The notes under the pieces are model-generated. The model was not told the DNA's origin and did not search any database. It saw nothing but the letters and a program-made list of their open reading frames with translations. A stretch of DNA of 64,000 nt from Butyricimonas paravirosa. Lineage in GTDB: Bacteria > Bacteroidota > Bacteroidia > Bacteroidales > Marinifilaceae. The stretch spans positions 3,596,001 to 3,660,000 of the forward strand of contig NZ_CP043839.1 of NCBI RefSeq assembly GCF_032878955.1, in the 5' to 3' direction. Positions within the stretch are counted from its first letter, which is position 1, and every line of letters starts with the position of its first letter. Below, one piece after another: positions 1 to 7,851 of this stretch. The translations under genes and the position numbers were made by a program.

Positions 1-1096
1 TGTAATGGGGATTATAACTGACCTTGGGAACCTTCGGGAGAATCGGTGAGTCGGGAACCGTGAAGTCAACCTTGTCTTCCGTGTCAAAGTCTATTGTTGG
101 GGTTACGTTGAATTTGCCCAAGGCCTCTTTCACGCTGGCCAGTATAATTTGGAATATAGCACTCTCGTCTTGAAATTTGATCTCCGTCTTTGTCGGGTGG
201 ATGTTCACATCTATAATGGAAGGGTCCACCGTGAAATAAAGGAAATACGAGGGGATCATGTCCCCGCTAATCAGTCCGGCATAGGCTTCCGTGATTGCTT
301 TATGGAAAAAGTTATGTTTCATGAACCGGTTGTTCACGAAAAAATACTGTTCCCCGTAAGTTTTCCGGGCGTGCTGGGGGATGCACACGAAACCATTGAT
401 GGTGACGATTCCCGTTTCGCAATTAACCGGGAGTAGTTTTGTATTAATCGTTTTCCCGAAGGCATTAACGATGCGCTGACGCAAGCCGGATGCGGGCAGG
501 TTGTATATTTCATTCCCGTTGTTGACGAGCGTGAACGCGATATCCGGGGCGGTGAGGGCTACCCGTAAGAATTCCGTGGTAATATTACGGAGTTCCGTGG
601 TGTCCGATTTCAGAAATTTTCGCCGGGCGGGAATCGTGTAGAACAGGTTTTTAACCAGCATATTTGTTCCCCGGGAACAATTGATATTTTCCTGATTTTT
701 TAATTCAGAATCGGCCACGAAGAGGTAGGTCCCCAGTTCATCCTCTTCCCGTTTGGTGCGTAATTCCACCTCTGCCACGGATGCAATCGATGCAAGGGCC
801 TCTCCGCGGAATCCCATCGTGCGGATGTTGAACAAGTCCTGTGCGCAGGATATTTTGGATGTGGCATGACGTTCAAAAGCCATGCGGGAATCTCTCGGGG
901 ACATTCCTTTCCCGTCGTCAATGACCTGGATGAATCCTTTGCCTGCGTTCTTTAGGATAACTTGTACTTTTGTTGCCCCGGCATCAAGGGCATTTTCCAT
1001 TAATTCCTTCACCACGGAGGCCGGACGTTGTACGACCTCTCCTGCCGCAATCTGGTTCGCTACCGAGTCGGGTAATAATTGAATTACGTCTGCCAT
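1..1096 (-). CDS. mutL: DNA mismatch repair protein MutL (partial, N-terminal 365 residues)
   Basis: The reverse strand from the ATG at 1096 is open to the window edge, so the C-terminus is missing. The translation starts MADVIQLLPDSVANQIAAGE and shows the GHKL ATPase motifs of MutL in order: the N-box ELMENALDAGA with the catalytic Glu at about residue 34, DDGKGM at about 60-65, and GFRGEALASI. The following transducer-type domain includes a DVNIHPTKTE stretch. MutL is the ATP-dependent matchmaker between MutS and downstream repair steps. It is a host housekeeping gene lying 10 nt downstream of a small hypothetical gene on the same strand. Confidence 0.97.
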   Translation of the reverse strand, partial: MADVIQLLPDSVANQIAAGEVVQRPASVVKELMENALDAGATKVQVILKNAGKGFIQVIDDGKGMSPRDSRMAFERHATSKISCAQDLFNIRTMGFRGEALASIASVAEVELRTKREEDELGTYLFVADSELKNQENINCSRGTNMLVKNLFYTIPARRKFLKSDTTELRNITTEFLRVALTAPDIAFTLVNNGNEIYNLPASGLRQRIVNAFGKTINTKLLPVNCETGIVTINGFVCIPQHARKTYGEQYFFVNNRFMKHNFFHKAITEAYAGLISGDMIPSYFLYFTVDPSIIDVNIHPTKTEIKFQDESAIFQIILASVKEALGKFNVTPTIDFDTEDKVDFTVPDSPILPKVPKVSYNPHY

Positions 1097-1106
1097 ACCG
1101 GAATCC

Positions 1107-1415
1107 TTAGAATAATTTCATGATAAGATCAATCTTGTAAGTCGCCAAATAAAAGATCGCAATCAATATAATGATAAGTATCATAAAGAGACGGGTTGCG
1201 TAACCAAGGCGCAATCCACCACGTTCACTTTTACGTTTAGCATACTCCTTTTGCAATCCGGCTCTGACATCGGGGATATATTCATCTCCTTCTTCCGGCA
1301 GACCCAGTTCTGTGCGAATGCGTTTCTCTCGTTCTTTTCTGGCTTCGGCCTCCGGGTCCCAATAGCGGGGTTTCGGGTTGAAACGGCGATATTCCGGTTG
1401 TTTAAATAGTCCCAT
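1107..1415 (-). CDS. small single-TM hypothetical protein upstream of mutL
   Basis: A 102-residue protein. Residues 1-72 are charged and rich in Arg, Lys and Glu, with an aromatic N-terminus (YRRFNPKPRYWDPE). One hydrophobic segment follows at about residues 76-92 (FMILIIILIAIFYLAT) and the tail is short and basic. This suggests a cytoplasmic head anchored by a C-terminal helix. It lies 10 nt upstream of mutL on the same strand, so the two are probably co-transcribed. No function is recognised. Confidence 0.8.
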   Translation of the reverse strand: MGLFKQPEYRRFNPKPRYWDPEAEARKEREKRIRTELGLPEEGDEYIPDVRAGLQKEYAKRKSERGGLRLGYATRLFMILIIILIAIFYLATYKIDLIMKLF

Positions 1416-1443
1416 GATTTCTATTCCTTAGCACGTTAAATCT

Positions 1444-2538
1444 TTAATTGTTCGTTTTCGTTTTCTTCGATGTCTTGCCAAAACTACGGGCAATCCATTT
1501 CGGTACGATAAATGCCCCGATAAACAGGTAAGGGTAGTAGCTGATGAGCCTCCATAAAATGGCCATCGCTATGGCAACCCCGGCGCTCGGAAGAAATTCT
1601 CCGAGGTACTTGGAGAAGACAAATTCCGCAAAACCGCTACCACCTGGAGTCGGGCTTACCAGCATCATGATCCACATGACGAGTTGTCGTGCAAAGATAA
1701 GAAAATGTTGCGCCCAATCATAACGTCCGAACCAAAAAGCCACGAGGATGGCGTTCACCACCCAGTAACGTGCTGTCCACGAGAAGAAAGTCGCTCCGAA
1801 TGTTTTTAGCCAGAAGGAGAACGGCATATTTCTTAATTCGTGGGAATTCCGGATAATATCGGTTCCGGCCTCGTTGGCATCATGACGCCATTTGCGGAGA
1901 ATGCGCCACCGGAATAATTTCATGATCAGCCATTTCAAGCCCCGAGGATTCTTGAATAACCCGTAGCTTAACACGAGAAGGTAGGCAAGTTTCACGCTAT
2001 ACCCGATAACGGCCACGAGAATTAACCCGTCGGCCACTGCTTTCGTGGTATCCGGCATTTCCCACAGTGCCTGATGGTTGACGAACAGCAGTATGAGTGG
2101 AAACATGATGATGAAGTACAATTCGTCAAGAAAGGAGGTTGCCATGACCATGGCGGAACTTTTCCCGACTCCGATTCCTTCTTTATGCACGAAAAGGATC
2201 GCCAGGCTGGTTCCCCCGATGGCGGAGGGAGTTACGGCCGAGGTGAATTCCCAGAGGAATATGACCCGGATGGACTGAATCCAGTTTAGTTTCCCGCCGG
2301 ACAGTATTTTGATCCGGATAATATACCCGAAATCCCGGATGGCCATACACAGGACGGCAACGAATAACCAGAACACGGTGTTCCATGTAAAGGTGATCAT
2401 GTCAAATGCTTTGGGATCGAATTCTTTATATAACATGTAAGAGACCACGGCCAACCCGATAATGATGGGGTATATGATTTTATACGGGCTGATTTTTTTT
2501 GTCAGTTTCTGGTTCTCTTCTTGGCGCTCCTGTTCCAT
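1444..2538 (-). CDS. lysylphosphatidylglycerol synthase TM-region / flippase-like membrane protein
   Basis: A 364-residue polytopic protein with about eight hydrophobic segments. It has the typical C-terminal motif SPTPGGSGFAEFVF, matching the TPGGxGxxE signature of the LPG_synthase_TM (UPF0104, YbhN-like) family. Members act at the inner membrane as flippase-like domains, often without an attached catalytic domain, as here. The substrate cannot be read from sequence. It sits in a minus-strand run of host genes ahead of mutL, 28 nt from the next gene. Confidence 0.85.
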   Translation of the reverse strand: MEQERQEENQKLTKKISPYKIIYPIIIGLAVVSYMLYKEFDPKAFDMITFTWNTVFWLFVAVLCMAIRDFGYIIRIKILSGGKLNWIQSIRVIFLWEFTSAVTPSAIGGTSLAILFVHKEGIGVGKSSAMVMATSFLDELYFIIMFPLILLFVNHQALWEMPDTTKAVADGLILVAVIGYSVKLAYLLVLSYGLFKNPRGLKWLIMKLFRWRILRKWRHDANEAGTDIIRNSHELRNMPFSFWLKTFGATFFSWTARYWVVNAILVAFWFGRYDWAQHFLIFARQLVMWIMMLVSPTPGGSGFAEFVFSKYLGEFLPSAGVAIAMAILWRLISYYPYLFIGAFIVPKWIARSFGKTSKKTKTNN

Positions 2539-2570
2539 AAACTCTGGTTTTTATTTGTGGCTAATTTACG

Positions 2571-2609
2571 AAAAAAAGGACAACGTGTTAAACTCGTTGT
2601 CCTTTTTTT
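2571..2609. terminator. bidirectional intrinsic terminator
   Basis: A perfect AAGGACAACG / CGTTGTCCTT stem with a 9-nt loop is flanked by seven A on the left and seven T on the right, so it can terminate transcription on either strand. It follows the stop of the gene at 2627-3337 and would insulate it from the next minus-strand gene. Confidence 0.85.
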
Positions 2610-2626
2610 CAGGAAAGAGTGGTTAA

Positions 2627-3337
2627 TTAGGCTACGATGATTTTTTCACGACGGGAGAGATTTTCGTGGTATCGTTTACTTACAGCCCGGTGAATGAAGT
2701 ACATGTAAGGTAGTCCCAAGTTGGTTTCGAGAAGGGAGTTAACCACGATGGTCATGAAACTTGGGTTACGGATTCCCGTGACCAGTAGTACGAATTCCCA
2801 TGCGAATTGTACTAGAATCCCGATGGCAAGAATCCACGGTATGTTAATCTTTCGGGTTTCGTCCGTCGTTCTGATGTTATGAATACAAAGAATAGCATAT
2901 CCGACGAAGAGGATGAGGGCCATGATACCATGGTAGGCTCCCGTACCCCTTGAAATGGCGATCGGGGCGAAATTACCCCCGAAACTTTGGCTTAGTAACG
3001 AGGTGGTAAACCAAGAGGCGATAATCAAGATGGACCATTCCAATGCCCGTTTGTCCCGGTCGAGCCAGAGCCATATCCATACGAAATTCGTGAAACCATA
3101 ACTCATGCTTAACCACAGGAGAAAACAGAACGGATCGGCTCCTTCCACACTTCTCGTGCCTAAATACAGGTAAAAATAACCATAGTCAACAATGAAATAC
3201 AGGATTCCGGCCAGTAATCCGACAATGATTGCCAAATATCTTTTCGTGTAAACTAAGGTTGCACCTAAGAAAAGTAGGAACGCGACATCAAGGTACATGT
3301 AAAGTGCGTTCATCGTACGTGCTGCAATAACTTCCAT
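2627..3337 (-). CDS. conserved seven-TM hypothetical protein
   Basis: A 236-residue, strongly hydrophobic protein with about seven predicted helices (first VAFLLFLGATLVY, last around LVQFAWEFVLLVTGI). The short basic C-terminus ends in KRYHENLSRREKIIVA. Aromatic residues are abundant in helices 2-4 (YFIVDYGYFYLYLG, FVWIWLWLD). No catalytic motif is recognised and no function is assigned. The gene is monocistronic, with a strong terminator directly after it. It is the last host gene before the integrated element. Confidence 0.8.
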   Translation of the reverse strand: MEVIAARTMNALYMYLDVAFLLFLGATLVYTKRYLAIIVGLLAGILYFIVDYGYFYLYLGTRSVEGADPFCFLLWLSMSYGFTNFVWIWLWLDRDKRALEWSILIIASWFTTSLLSQSFGGNFAPIAISRGTGAYHGIMALILFVGYAILCIHNIRTTDETRKINIPWILAIGILVQFAWEFVLLVTGIRNPSFMTIVVNSLLETNLGLPYMYFIHRAVSKRYHENLSRREKIIVA

Positions 3338-3657
3338 TATGTTGTATTTTTAGGTTTAGTGATGATTTATGCAACATAATTTATGCCAAATTGGATTTTT
3401 TTTGCTGAAATGCTAAAAATTGTTCCTACCCGTTTCTAGGATTTGTAATCTTCCGGGTGAAGTCTTACCCTCGGTATGGCTACTCTTGCGTCTTGTCGTT
3501 ATCTCTTCGTTATCCTTTCGATGAAGTCAGTTTCTATAGGAACGAAGGGAAAACGGAGAGTTGACGACAACATAAAGAGACAGATGTAAGTGTTGGTTTG
3601 GGGATGGAGGGGTAGAGAAATAGTTTTGAAATAAAAATTTGAGTATTTGCACTCCAC
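3338..3657. other. host intergenic region left of the element
   Basis: No convincing gene is present. The stretch holds the upstream region of the minus-strand gene ending at 3337 and AT-rich sequence up to the left direct repeat. A 76-codon reverse frame runs across the repeat border and is judged fortuitous. Confidence 0.6.
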
Positions 3658-3761
3658 TTTTCCTTGTTTTTTTAAGCCGTTCCAAAACCTAAAAAAAGCC
3701 CCGAAAACACTCTTAAAAAGAAAAAGCATTGAATTTCAATGCTTTAGGTGGTGTTCGTGGA
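3658..3761. repeat. left attachment repeat (attL)
   Basis: This 104-bp stretch recurs at 56163-56275 in the same orientation. Two blocks are identical: about 50 bp from TTTTCCTTG to GCCCCGAAAA, and 39 bp from AAAGCATT to GTTCGTGGA. Between them the copies differ by a 9-bp indel and a short A-rich stretch. The right copy ends at the tRNA-Ala 3' end; here the tRNA body is absent and element sequence begins at CTTTAAGG. The second block contains an AAAGCATTGAA / TTCAATGCTTT hairpin that can act as the tRNA terminator. Confidence 0.85.
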
Positions 3762-4070
3762 CTTTAAGGTTGAATTATCGAACCAATTTGTTGCCGATTG
3801 GGTTAAAATAATACAGTTTATGAATGATATTGGATGAGGTAGAATCACGTCTTTCATAAACGATTAGAGGGAAATGGGGGGACGTACCCCTGTGTCGTTT
3901 TTCCGTATCCTCTCTCTCGGCTTTTTTTAGAGGTTAATGAAGTAGGAATAACAACCGTATCTTTCATGAATCTGGGGGATATTTGAGAAATTCTCGAAGT
4001 TTACTATACTTTCTGTTTTTATTGTTCTTACTTTTTCGTATCCGATACTATTTATAGAAAAAATCAAGAC
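3762..4070. other. non-coding left end of the element
   Basis: No supported gene lies here. A small GGGG...CCCC inverted repeat sits near 3876-3892, and a T-rich run follows at 3921-3930. A reverse frame at 3927-4280 is rejected because it overlaps the better supported plus-strand gene at 4071. The stretch may hold the integrase-proximal part of the phage attachment site. Confidence 0.5.
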
Positions 4071-4259
4071 ATGGCAACAGGTAAAAGACAATTTAGAGAC
4101 ATGGAAGATGACGTGAAACAGAAAATCAGTCAAAGTTTGAAAAACCGGGGAAAATCTTCGGAACACGCTCAAAAAATTTCGGATTCGATGAAGAGATATT
4201 GGAAAACCGTTCCGCCTAAACCGAAACCGAGTGACGAGGAGAGTTCGGGGGTAATTTGA
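4071..4259 (+). CDS. NUMOD3-like small protein
   Basis: A 62-residue basic protein. Its core KISQSLKNRGKSSEHAQKIS followed by DSMKRYW resembles the NUMOD3 repeat of DNA-binding modules in homing endonucleases (KISxxLKGKxxSEExxxKIS). No nuclease domain is attached. The Pro/Lys/Ser tail ends inside a terminator, so the transcript probably stops here. It lies upstream of the rolling-circle initiator. The fold assignment is by motif only; function is unknown. Confidence 0.6.
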   Translation: MATGKRQFRDMEDDVKQKISQSLKNRGKSSEHAQKISDSMKRYWKTVPPKPKPSDEESSGVI

Positions 4260-4274
4260 TACCCCCCTTTTTTT
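4247..4274 (+). terminator. intrinsic terminator overlapping the stop codon
   Basis: A GGGGGTA / TACCCCC stem with a 6-nt loop is followed by seven T. The left arm lies inside the last codons of the 62-residue gene. Confidence 0.75.
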
Positions 4275-4313
4275 CACCACTTATCAAGGTGAAAAAACTT
4301 GCTTTTTGGCAAG
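4268..4313. other. paired hairpins upstream of rep, possible replication origin
   Basis: Two hairpins lie back to back. The first has arms TTTTTTCACC and GGTGAAAAAA around a 9-nt loop (4269-4297). The second has CTTGC / GCAAG around a 6-nt loop (4298-4313). They sit about 30 nt before a rolling-circle initiator gene, a common place for a double-strand origin. The first hairpin shares its T run with the terminator just upstream, so it could equally be part of that. Confidence 0.35.
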
Positions 4314-4344
4314 GTGATAATAAAAGTGCTAATGTGAAAATGAA

Positions 4345-5289
4345 ATGTTATGTTTTGATAAACTAATGATAAAAACAAGTATAAATAATATATCTGATAT
4401 AGGTGATGATTTTGTAGCTAATATTAAAAATGATGTTATAATATCCCACAGGTACAAGCAAGAAATGCCCCTTTTGAAAATTCGTTTAGAGCATGGGCAT
4501 GATGAATTGATAATAGAGTTTACCTCGAAGTTATTAGGGGATGATATGATTTATTTGATAAACCAGTCTAACATTCGTCAATGTTTGGATAATATCAATG
4601 CTCTTGGTTGTTGTCACTTGGCGGTCGATGCGATTCTTAATGAGGCGGAAGTTTTACGGTGTGATGTAACGAGAGATGTTCTTTGTTCCGACATATCGAA
4701 AATTTCAAATTATGTGGCTACACATATTAAGAATAACAAAAAATGGGTTTGTAAGCAATACCAACAAAATGGTGTCGTGCTTGAAAATGTCGTGAGTACC
4801 GCAAGATGTAAAAAACGCTTGACGATATATGATAAGCATAAGGAATTGTCAAAAAGTCGAAATCGTGACTACTTGAACGGTCTTTCCGCTAAGTCTGCCG
4901 TGGAGGATTTCTACAAGGATAAAATTAGGTTCGAGTTAAACTTGAACTCCAAAGAACAGATTCGGAAAAATTTGAATGTGGAGGAAACAACTTTAGTAAA
5001 GGTGTTAGCCGCTTGTGGTAATCCTATCTTGAACATTCTGGATGAGGTGTTATGCCAACCTGTTTCATGTGAAGAGGTACAAGGTCTCTCTTTACGAGAT
5101 TATGAACGACTTGCATTTTTACGTGAACATGATAATGACTTGCAAAAGGTGGAGATGAAAGTTCGTTCCCTTGTTTCTTGTAACACTTCAATCAATAAAA
5201 CGATGAAACCGTATAGGGAATTGTTAGGCCGCTTGAATCAAAATATTTCCGTCATTTCTTTTCCGGCTCTATTGAAAGAGCCTGCCTAA
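4345..5289 (+). CDS. rolling-circle replication initiator, filamentous phage gene II/X-like
   Basis: A 314-residue protein with the layout of the phage CRI / gene II family. A central RLTIYDKHKELSKSR segment (about 180) matches the conserved TLVAYLKHxEL region of f1 gene II protein. A later DKIRFELNLNSKEQIRKNL segment (about 215-232) matches its LVRFEARI region. Such proteins nick the plus-strand origin for rolling-circle replication. Alternative start M8 at 4366 is possible; MLCFDKLMIKT fits the family N-terminus, so 4345 is kept. The 3' end overlaps the convergent XRE gene by 38 nt. No Zot-like morphogenesis ATPase is nearby, so this is not a complete inovirus. Confidence 0.7.
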   Translation: MLCFDKLMIKTSINNISDIGDDFVANIKNDVIISHRYKQEMPLLKIRLEHGHDELIIEFTSKLLGDDMIYLINQSNIRQCLDNINALGCCHLAVDAILNEAEVLRCDVTRDVLCSDISKISNYVATHIKNNKKWVCKQYQQNGVVLENVVSTARCKKRLTIYDKHKELSKSRNRDYLNGLSAKSAVEDFYKDKIRFELNLNSKEQIRKNLNVEETTLVKVLAACGNPILNILDEVLCQPVSCEEVQGLSLRDYERLAFLREHDNDLQKVEMKVRSLVSCNTSINKTMKPYRELLGRLNQNISVISFPALLKEPA

Positions 5290-5566
5290 CCTTTTCCGTG
5301 AGGGTGAACAAGTCTTCCGGGGTGTTGATTTTGAAAATGTCTCCCCTAAATTCCACGAACCCGGATAATTCATTAATACGTGGTGTCTGAAATAACTCCG
5401 AGACTTCCACGCCTAAAACTTCGGCGACTTGGCGTAATCGGTCAAGGGTTGGATTACCGTTGAGGCTATTGGATAGGTTTACTCGATTAATGTGTAAGGC
5501 CGTGGCAATATCTTGCATACTCATACCTTTTAGCTTGCATAGTTCTTTCACTCTTAATTTGCTCAT
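5252..5566 (-). CDS. XRE-family helix-turn-helix regulator
   Basis: A 104-residue protein with an N-terminal Cro/CI-type HTH: RVKELCKLKGMSMQDIATAL, then HINRVNLSNSLNGNPTLDRLRQVAEVLGVEVSELF (about 4-60). The short C-terminal part ends in TLTEKVRQALSIEPEKK. It is divergent from the 53-residue gene at 5729 and convergent with rep. Three copies of the decamer TAAACCATTA lie in the divergent intergenic region, the likely operators. It probably controls copy number or excision functions of the left cassette. Confidence 0.9.
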   Translation of the reverse strand: MSKLRVKELCKLKGMSMQDIATALHINRVNLSNSLNGNPTLDRLRQVAEVLGVEVSELFQTPRINELSGFVEFRGDIFKINTPEDLFTLTEKVRQALSIEPEKK

Positions 5567-5570
5567 GTCG

Positions 5571-5723
5571 TAATGGTTTATTGGTTACAAATATAGTAAG
5601 AATTTCAATATACTATTACATTATGAAGAAAATATAGTGATAAACCATTAAAAAGTAGTTGATTAATTTGGTAAATTGTAAATAAATCACTACATTTGTG
5701 GTGTAAAAACAAATAAACCATTA
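5571..5723. promoter_or_regulatory. repeated operator-like decamers between the XRE gene and the 53-aa gene
   Basis: TAATGGTTTA occurs at 5571-5580 and its reverse complement TAAACCATTA at 5641-5650 and 5714-5723. The first copy touches the XRE start and the last lies just before the ATG at 5729. This layout suits autoregulated divergent promoters. Only sequence repetition supports it. Confidence 0.5.
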
Positions 5724-5728
5724 CAAAT

Positions 5729-5890
5729 ATGAAAAGAATAGTAAAATATAGGATGGGATGTAGCGGTTCGGGTTGGGGAATCTGGGATAATGAAACGGGT
5801 GAAAAGGTGGAGGGATGTGGAACACGTCTAAATGCCTTGGAACGGTTATACGAGTTGAATGGTTGGACTAAACCTAAAAGGTGGTACTAG
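5729..5890 (+). CDS. small hypothetical protein, 53 aa
   Basis: ATG at 5729, stop at 5888-5890. The product begins MKRIVKYRMGCSGSGWGIWD and ends in LNALERLYELNGWTKPKRWY. It is basic and aromatic, with a Gly/Trp-rich N-terminal strand-like part and an amphipathic C-terminal helix. It sits between operator-like decamers and the small serine recombinase on the same strand, so it may be an accessory of that operon. No function is recognised. Confidence 0.55.
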   Translation: MKRIVKYRMGCSGSGWGIWDNETGEKVEGCGTRLNALERLYELNGWTKPKRWY

Positions 5891-5980
5891 CGTGTACCAC
5901 TTTAAAAATGTGCTGTTTTAATCTTTTAGATAAGGTTTTAGAACACGATTTTTTGTACTGGAATAACGCAAAGAATTAAA

Positions 5981-6628
5981 ATGAAACAGGAGATAAAAGA
6001 AGTTGTGATATTTGCCCGGGTGTCCTCTACTGGGGATAGACAAGACTACCAACGACAAGTAAATGATTTAACCGACTATGCAACTCGAAACGGGATGAAG
6101 GTAAAAAGAGTGTTCGCCGAAAAGGTCAGCGGGGGAAAACGTAATGAGGAACGGGAGGAGTTGATGAACATGATTGCTTACGTGAAAGAACACAAGGTTA
6201 AGAAAATCTTGGCAAGCGAGTTGTCCCGGGTTGGGCGGAACACGTTACAAGTCTTGAAAACTATCGAGATACTGAACGAGAACGGGATTAGCCTATTTAT
6301 CCAGAATTACGGGATTGAAACATTGACGGACGAGGGAAAGATAAACCCGATGAGTCAACTACTTGTCACGATTTTGGCGGAGATAGCTCGAATGGAGAGA
6401 AAGACCATACAAGAACGTATGGAGAGTGGGTATCGTAATTACCGGGAGAATGGGGGTAAAGTTGGTAGGAAAGTGGGGTATCGGAAAGACGAAAGAAAAC
6501 TATTACAGGAATACGTGGACGAGGTGAAGTTGCTAAGAAAAGGTTACTCGCTTCGGAACGTAGCGAAAATAACAGGACATTCCGTTTCCACCATCCAAAA
6601 AATTAAGTTAGTTTTGGCGAAACAATAA
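5981..6628 (+). CDS. small serine recombinase (resolvase/invertase family)
   Basis: A 215-residue protein with a resolvase catalytic domain at about 8-145. The nucleophile motif FARVSS gives Ser15. SELSRVGRNTLQVLKTIEIL and ILAEIARMERKTIQERMESG match the conserved second half and the long dimer helix. A C-terminal HTH (YSLRNVAKITGHSVSTIQKI) follows. The length is typical for resolvases, which recombine two sites for inversion, cointegrate resolution or excision. With the neighbouring rolling-circle initiator it could resolve multimers of a plasmid-like form. Confidence 0.92.
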   Translation: MKQEIKEVVIFARVSSTGDRQDYQRQVNDLTDYATRNGMKVKRVFAEKVSGGKRNEEREELMNMIAYVKEHKVKKILASELSRVGRNTLQVLKTIEILNENGISLFIQNYGIETLTDEGKINPMSQLLVTILAEIARMERKTIQERMESGYRNYRENGGKVGRKVGYRKDERKLLQEYVDEVKLLRKGYSLRNVAKITGHSVSTIQKIKLVLAKQ

Positions 6629-6976
6629 ATAATGAAATTAAAATATGACACCCATTAGGCGTTTGTTAAATGCTGAAAAGTATGTACCTTTGCATCGTTG
6701 AGGATAAAATACCTTGACATTGTACATATAGAAGCGTTTAGCTTTATCCTGTAACTGAAAATCTGGTAAATTTTTGTATGGAACAGGGAGAAGGCGATAC
6801 AAACGTTCATGCTTTGGCTTTATATGCTTGCATATATAAGTTTTAGCGTGGGGTGTCGTTTTATTTGTTCCAAGGTTTACCAGAGCCGCAGTTACGATAA
6901 TTCAACAATCCTCACGCTTCTTTTATTTATAAATCTACCACTTGGGGATTGGGGTAAAATAAATAGTAATTTAAAC
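6629..6976. other. long leader region with promoter
   Basis: This 348-nt stretch holds a Bacteroidales-type promoter at 6662-6692 and then about 275 nt of untranslated leader before the lipoprotein ATG at 6977. An upstream in-frame ATG at 6809 would add 56 hydrophobic residues ahead of a complete lipoprotein signal, so it is not used. The leader has no structure I can name. Confidence 0.5.
6662..6692 (+). promoter_or_regulatory. Bacteroidales sigma-type promoter
   Basis: TTTG at 6662-6665 and TACCTTTG at 6685-6692 are separated by 19 nt, an exact match to the -33 TTTG / -7 TAnnTTTG consensus. It would drive the lipoprotein gene with a long leader. Confidence 0.7.
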
Positions 6977-7516
6977 ATGAAAAAGATTTTTTTATTGTTA
7001 GCGTTGTTCTCAACGATGTTTATGGCTTGTTCTGATGATGATGATGAGAAAGATGGAGATGATGGTGGTAAGAGTGAAAATGTGGTAAAGGTCGGGGAGA
7101 AAACGTATAAAGTTTATGGAATCGATGCCTATTACCTTCAAGATTTGGAGCAATTCGTGATAGGTTTTTATCTTCACGAGAAAAAAGTGGTCAATAACGA
7201 TATTTATTTTGCCGCCAGTGATTTTAACTTGAACTCTATTGCAAAAGATAAAGTATATCAAGTAAACAGGTACATGGATATGAGTGGAAAAGAGCAAGAG
7301 GCGAATAGTTTTGATGCTTTTATAAATGACCTGCATGATAACACGGAGCCTTTGTATAGTAAAGCAGGTTCATTGAAGGTTTTAGAATATGATGCTCAAA
7401 AAAGACAGGTTACAATGGAATTTGATGTGACTTTTGATGATATGGAAGGTGGAAATGTGAAAGTAATGACGGGAACATTCACGTTTGTGTATGCCGTAGA
7501 AAATTCTGATGAATAA
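6977..7516 (+). CDS. secreted lipoprotein, unknown function
   Basis: A 179-residue protein with a lipoprotein signal: MKKIFLLLALFSTMFMAC has Cys18 as the lipidation site. SDDDDEKDGDDGGKSEN follows, an acidic linker typical of Bacteroidales surface lipoproteins exported past the outer membrane. The remainder looks beta-rich, ending MTGTFTFVYAVENSDE. The gene has its own promoter and terminator, so it is a stand-alone unit between two serine recombinases and looks like lysogenic-conversion cargo. No enzyme motif is seen. Confidence 0.8.
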   Translation: MKKIFLLLALFSTMFMACSDDDDEKDGDDGGKSENVVKVGEKTYKVYGIDAYYLQDLEQFVIGFYLHEKKVVNNDIYFAASDFNLNSIAKDKVYQVNRYMDMSGKEQEANSFDAFINDLHDNTEPLYSKAGSLKVLEYDAQKRQVTMEFDVTFDDMEGGNVKVMTGTFTFVYAVENSDE

Positions 7517-7572
7517 ATGAGTGTTTGGATATTGTTACGTGAATTCGGTCAATATAAAACTTGAAGGTTTTG

Positions 7573-7603
7573 AAGAATCGGCACGATCCGTGCCGATTCT
7601 TTT
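7573..7603 (+). terminator. intrinsic terminator of the lipoprotein gene
   Basis: A perfect 12-bp stem AAGAATCGGCAC / GTGCCGATTCTT with a 5-nt loop is followed by T residues. Confidence 0.85.
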
Positions 7604-7769
7604 ATATTGAATTTTTTTTACAAAAACGATAGTTTAATGTCGCAAAGTTGGGTTTTTGATTTTTTTGCGTGTATATATGCACAAAATTTCAAAAGCATTA
7701 TGAATATGTAAGCAATAAGTAAGATTTAACCCTTGATAAACTACGGGGATTAGGAGAGAACTGTCTGAA

Positions 7770-7850
7770 CACATACGCTAAGCGTGGCAGTTTGAGGTTA
7801 AGTCAAAATGTGGGAATAAGGTGTTTCGACACCATGGTAATTCGTATGTG
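7770..7850 (+). ncRNA. structured leader or recombination site ahead of the large serine recombinase
   Basis: An 81-nt stretch closes with CACATACG / CGTATGTG (7770-7777 and 7843-7850). It contains a GGTGT-TTCG-ACACC hairpin with a UUCG tetraloop (7820-7833). It ends 1 nt before the ATG at 7852, so it lies in the leader of the recombinase operon. It could be a structured 5' leader or an inverted recombinase recognition site. It is not assigned to a known family. Confidence 0.4.
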
Positions 7851-7851
7851 A

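Larger units (their letters stand above)
7517..7851. other. intergenic region with terminator and structured leader
   Basis: No gene fits here. It contains the terminator of the lipoprotein gene and, from 7770, a set of hairpins ahead of the large serine recombinase operon. Confidence 0.6.

Noticed and set aside
3499..3729. 76-codon reverse frame across the left attachment repeat
   Set aside because: It mixes host intergenic and repeat sequence, has no recognisable motif, and the frame is broken by a stop in the right repeat copy.
3927..4280. 117-codon reverse frame
   Set aside because: It lies opposite the better supported 62-aa gene and its terminator, and its composition is that of an antisense shadow.
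6809..6976. N-terminal extension of the lipoprotein gene
   Set aside because: A complete lipoprotein signal with lipobox begins at 6977; the 56 extra residues would bury it.
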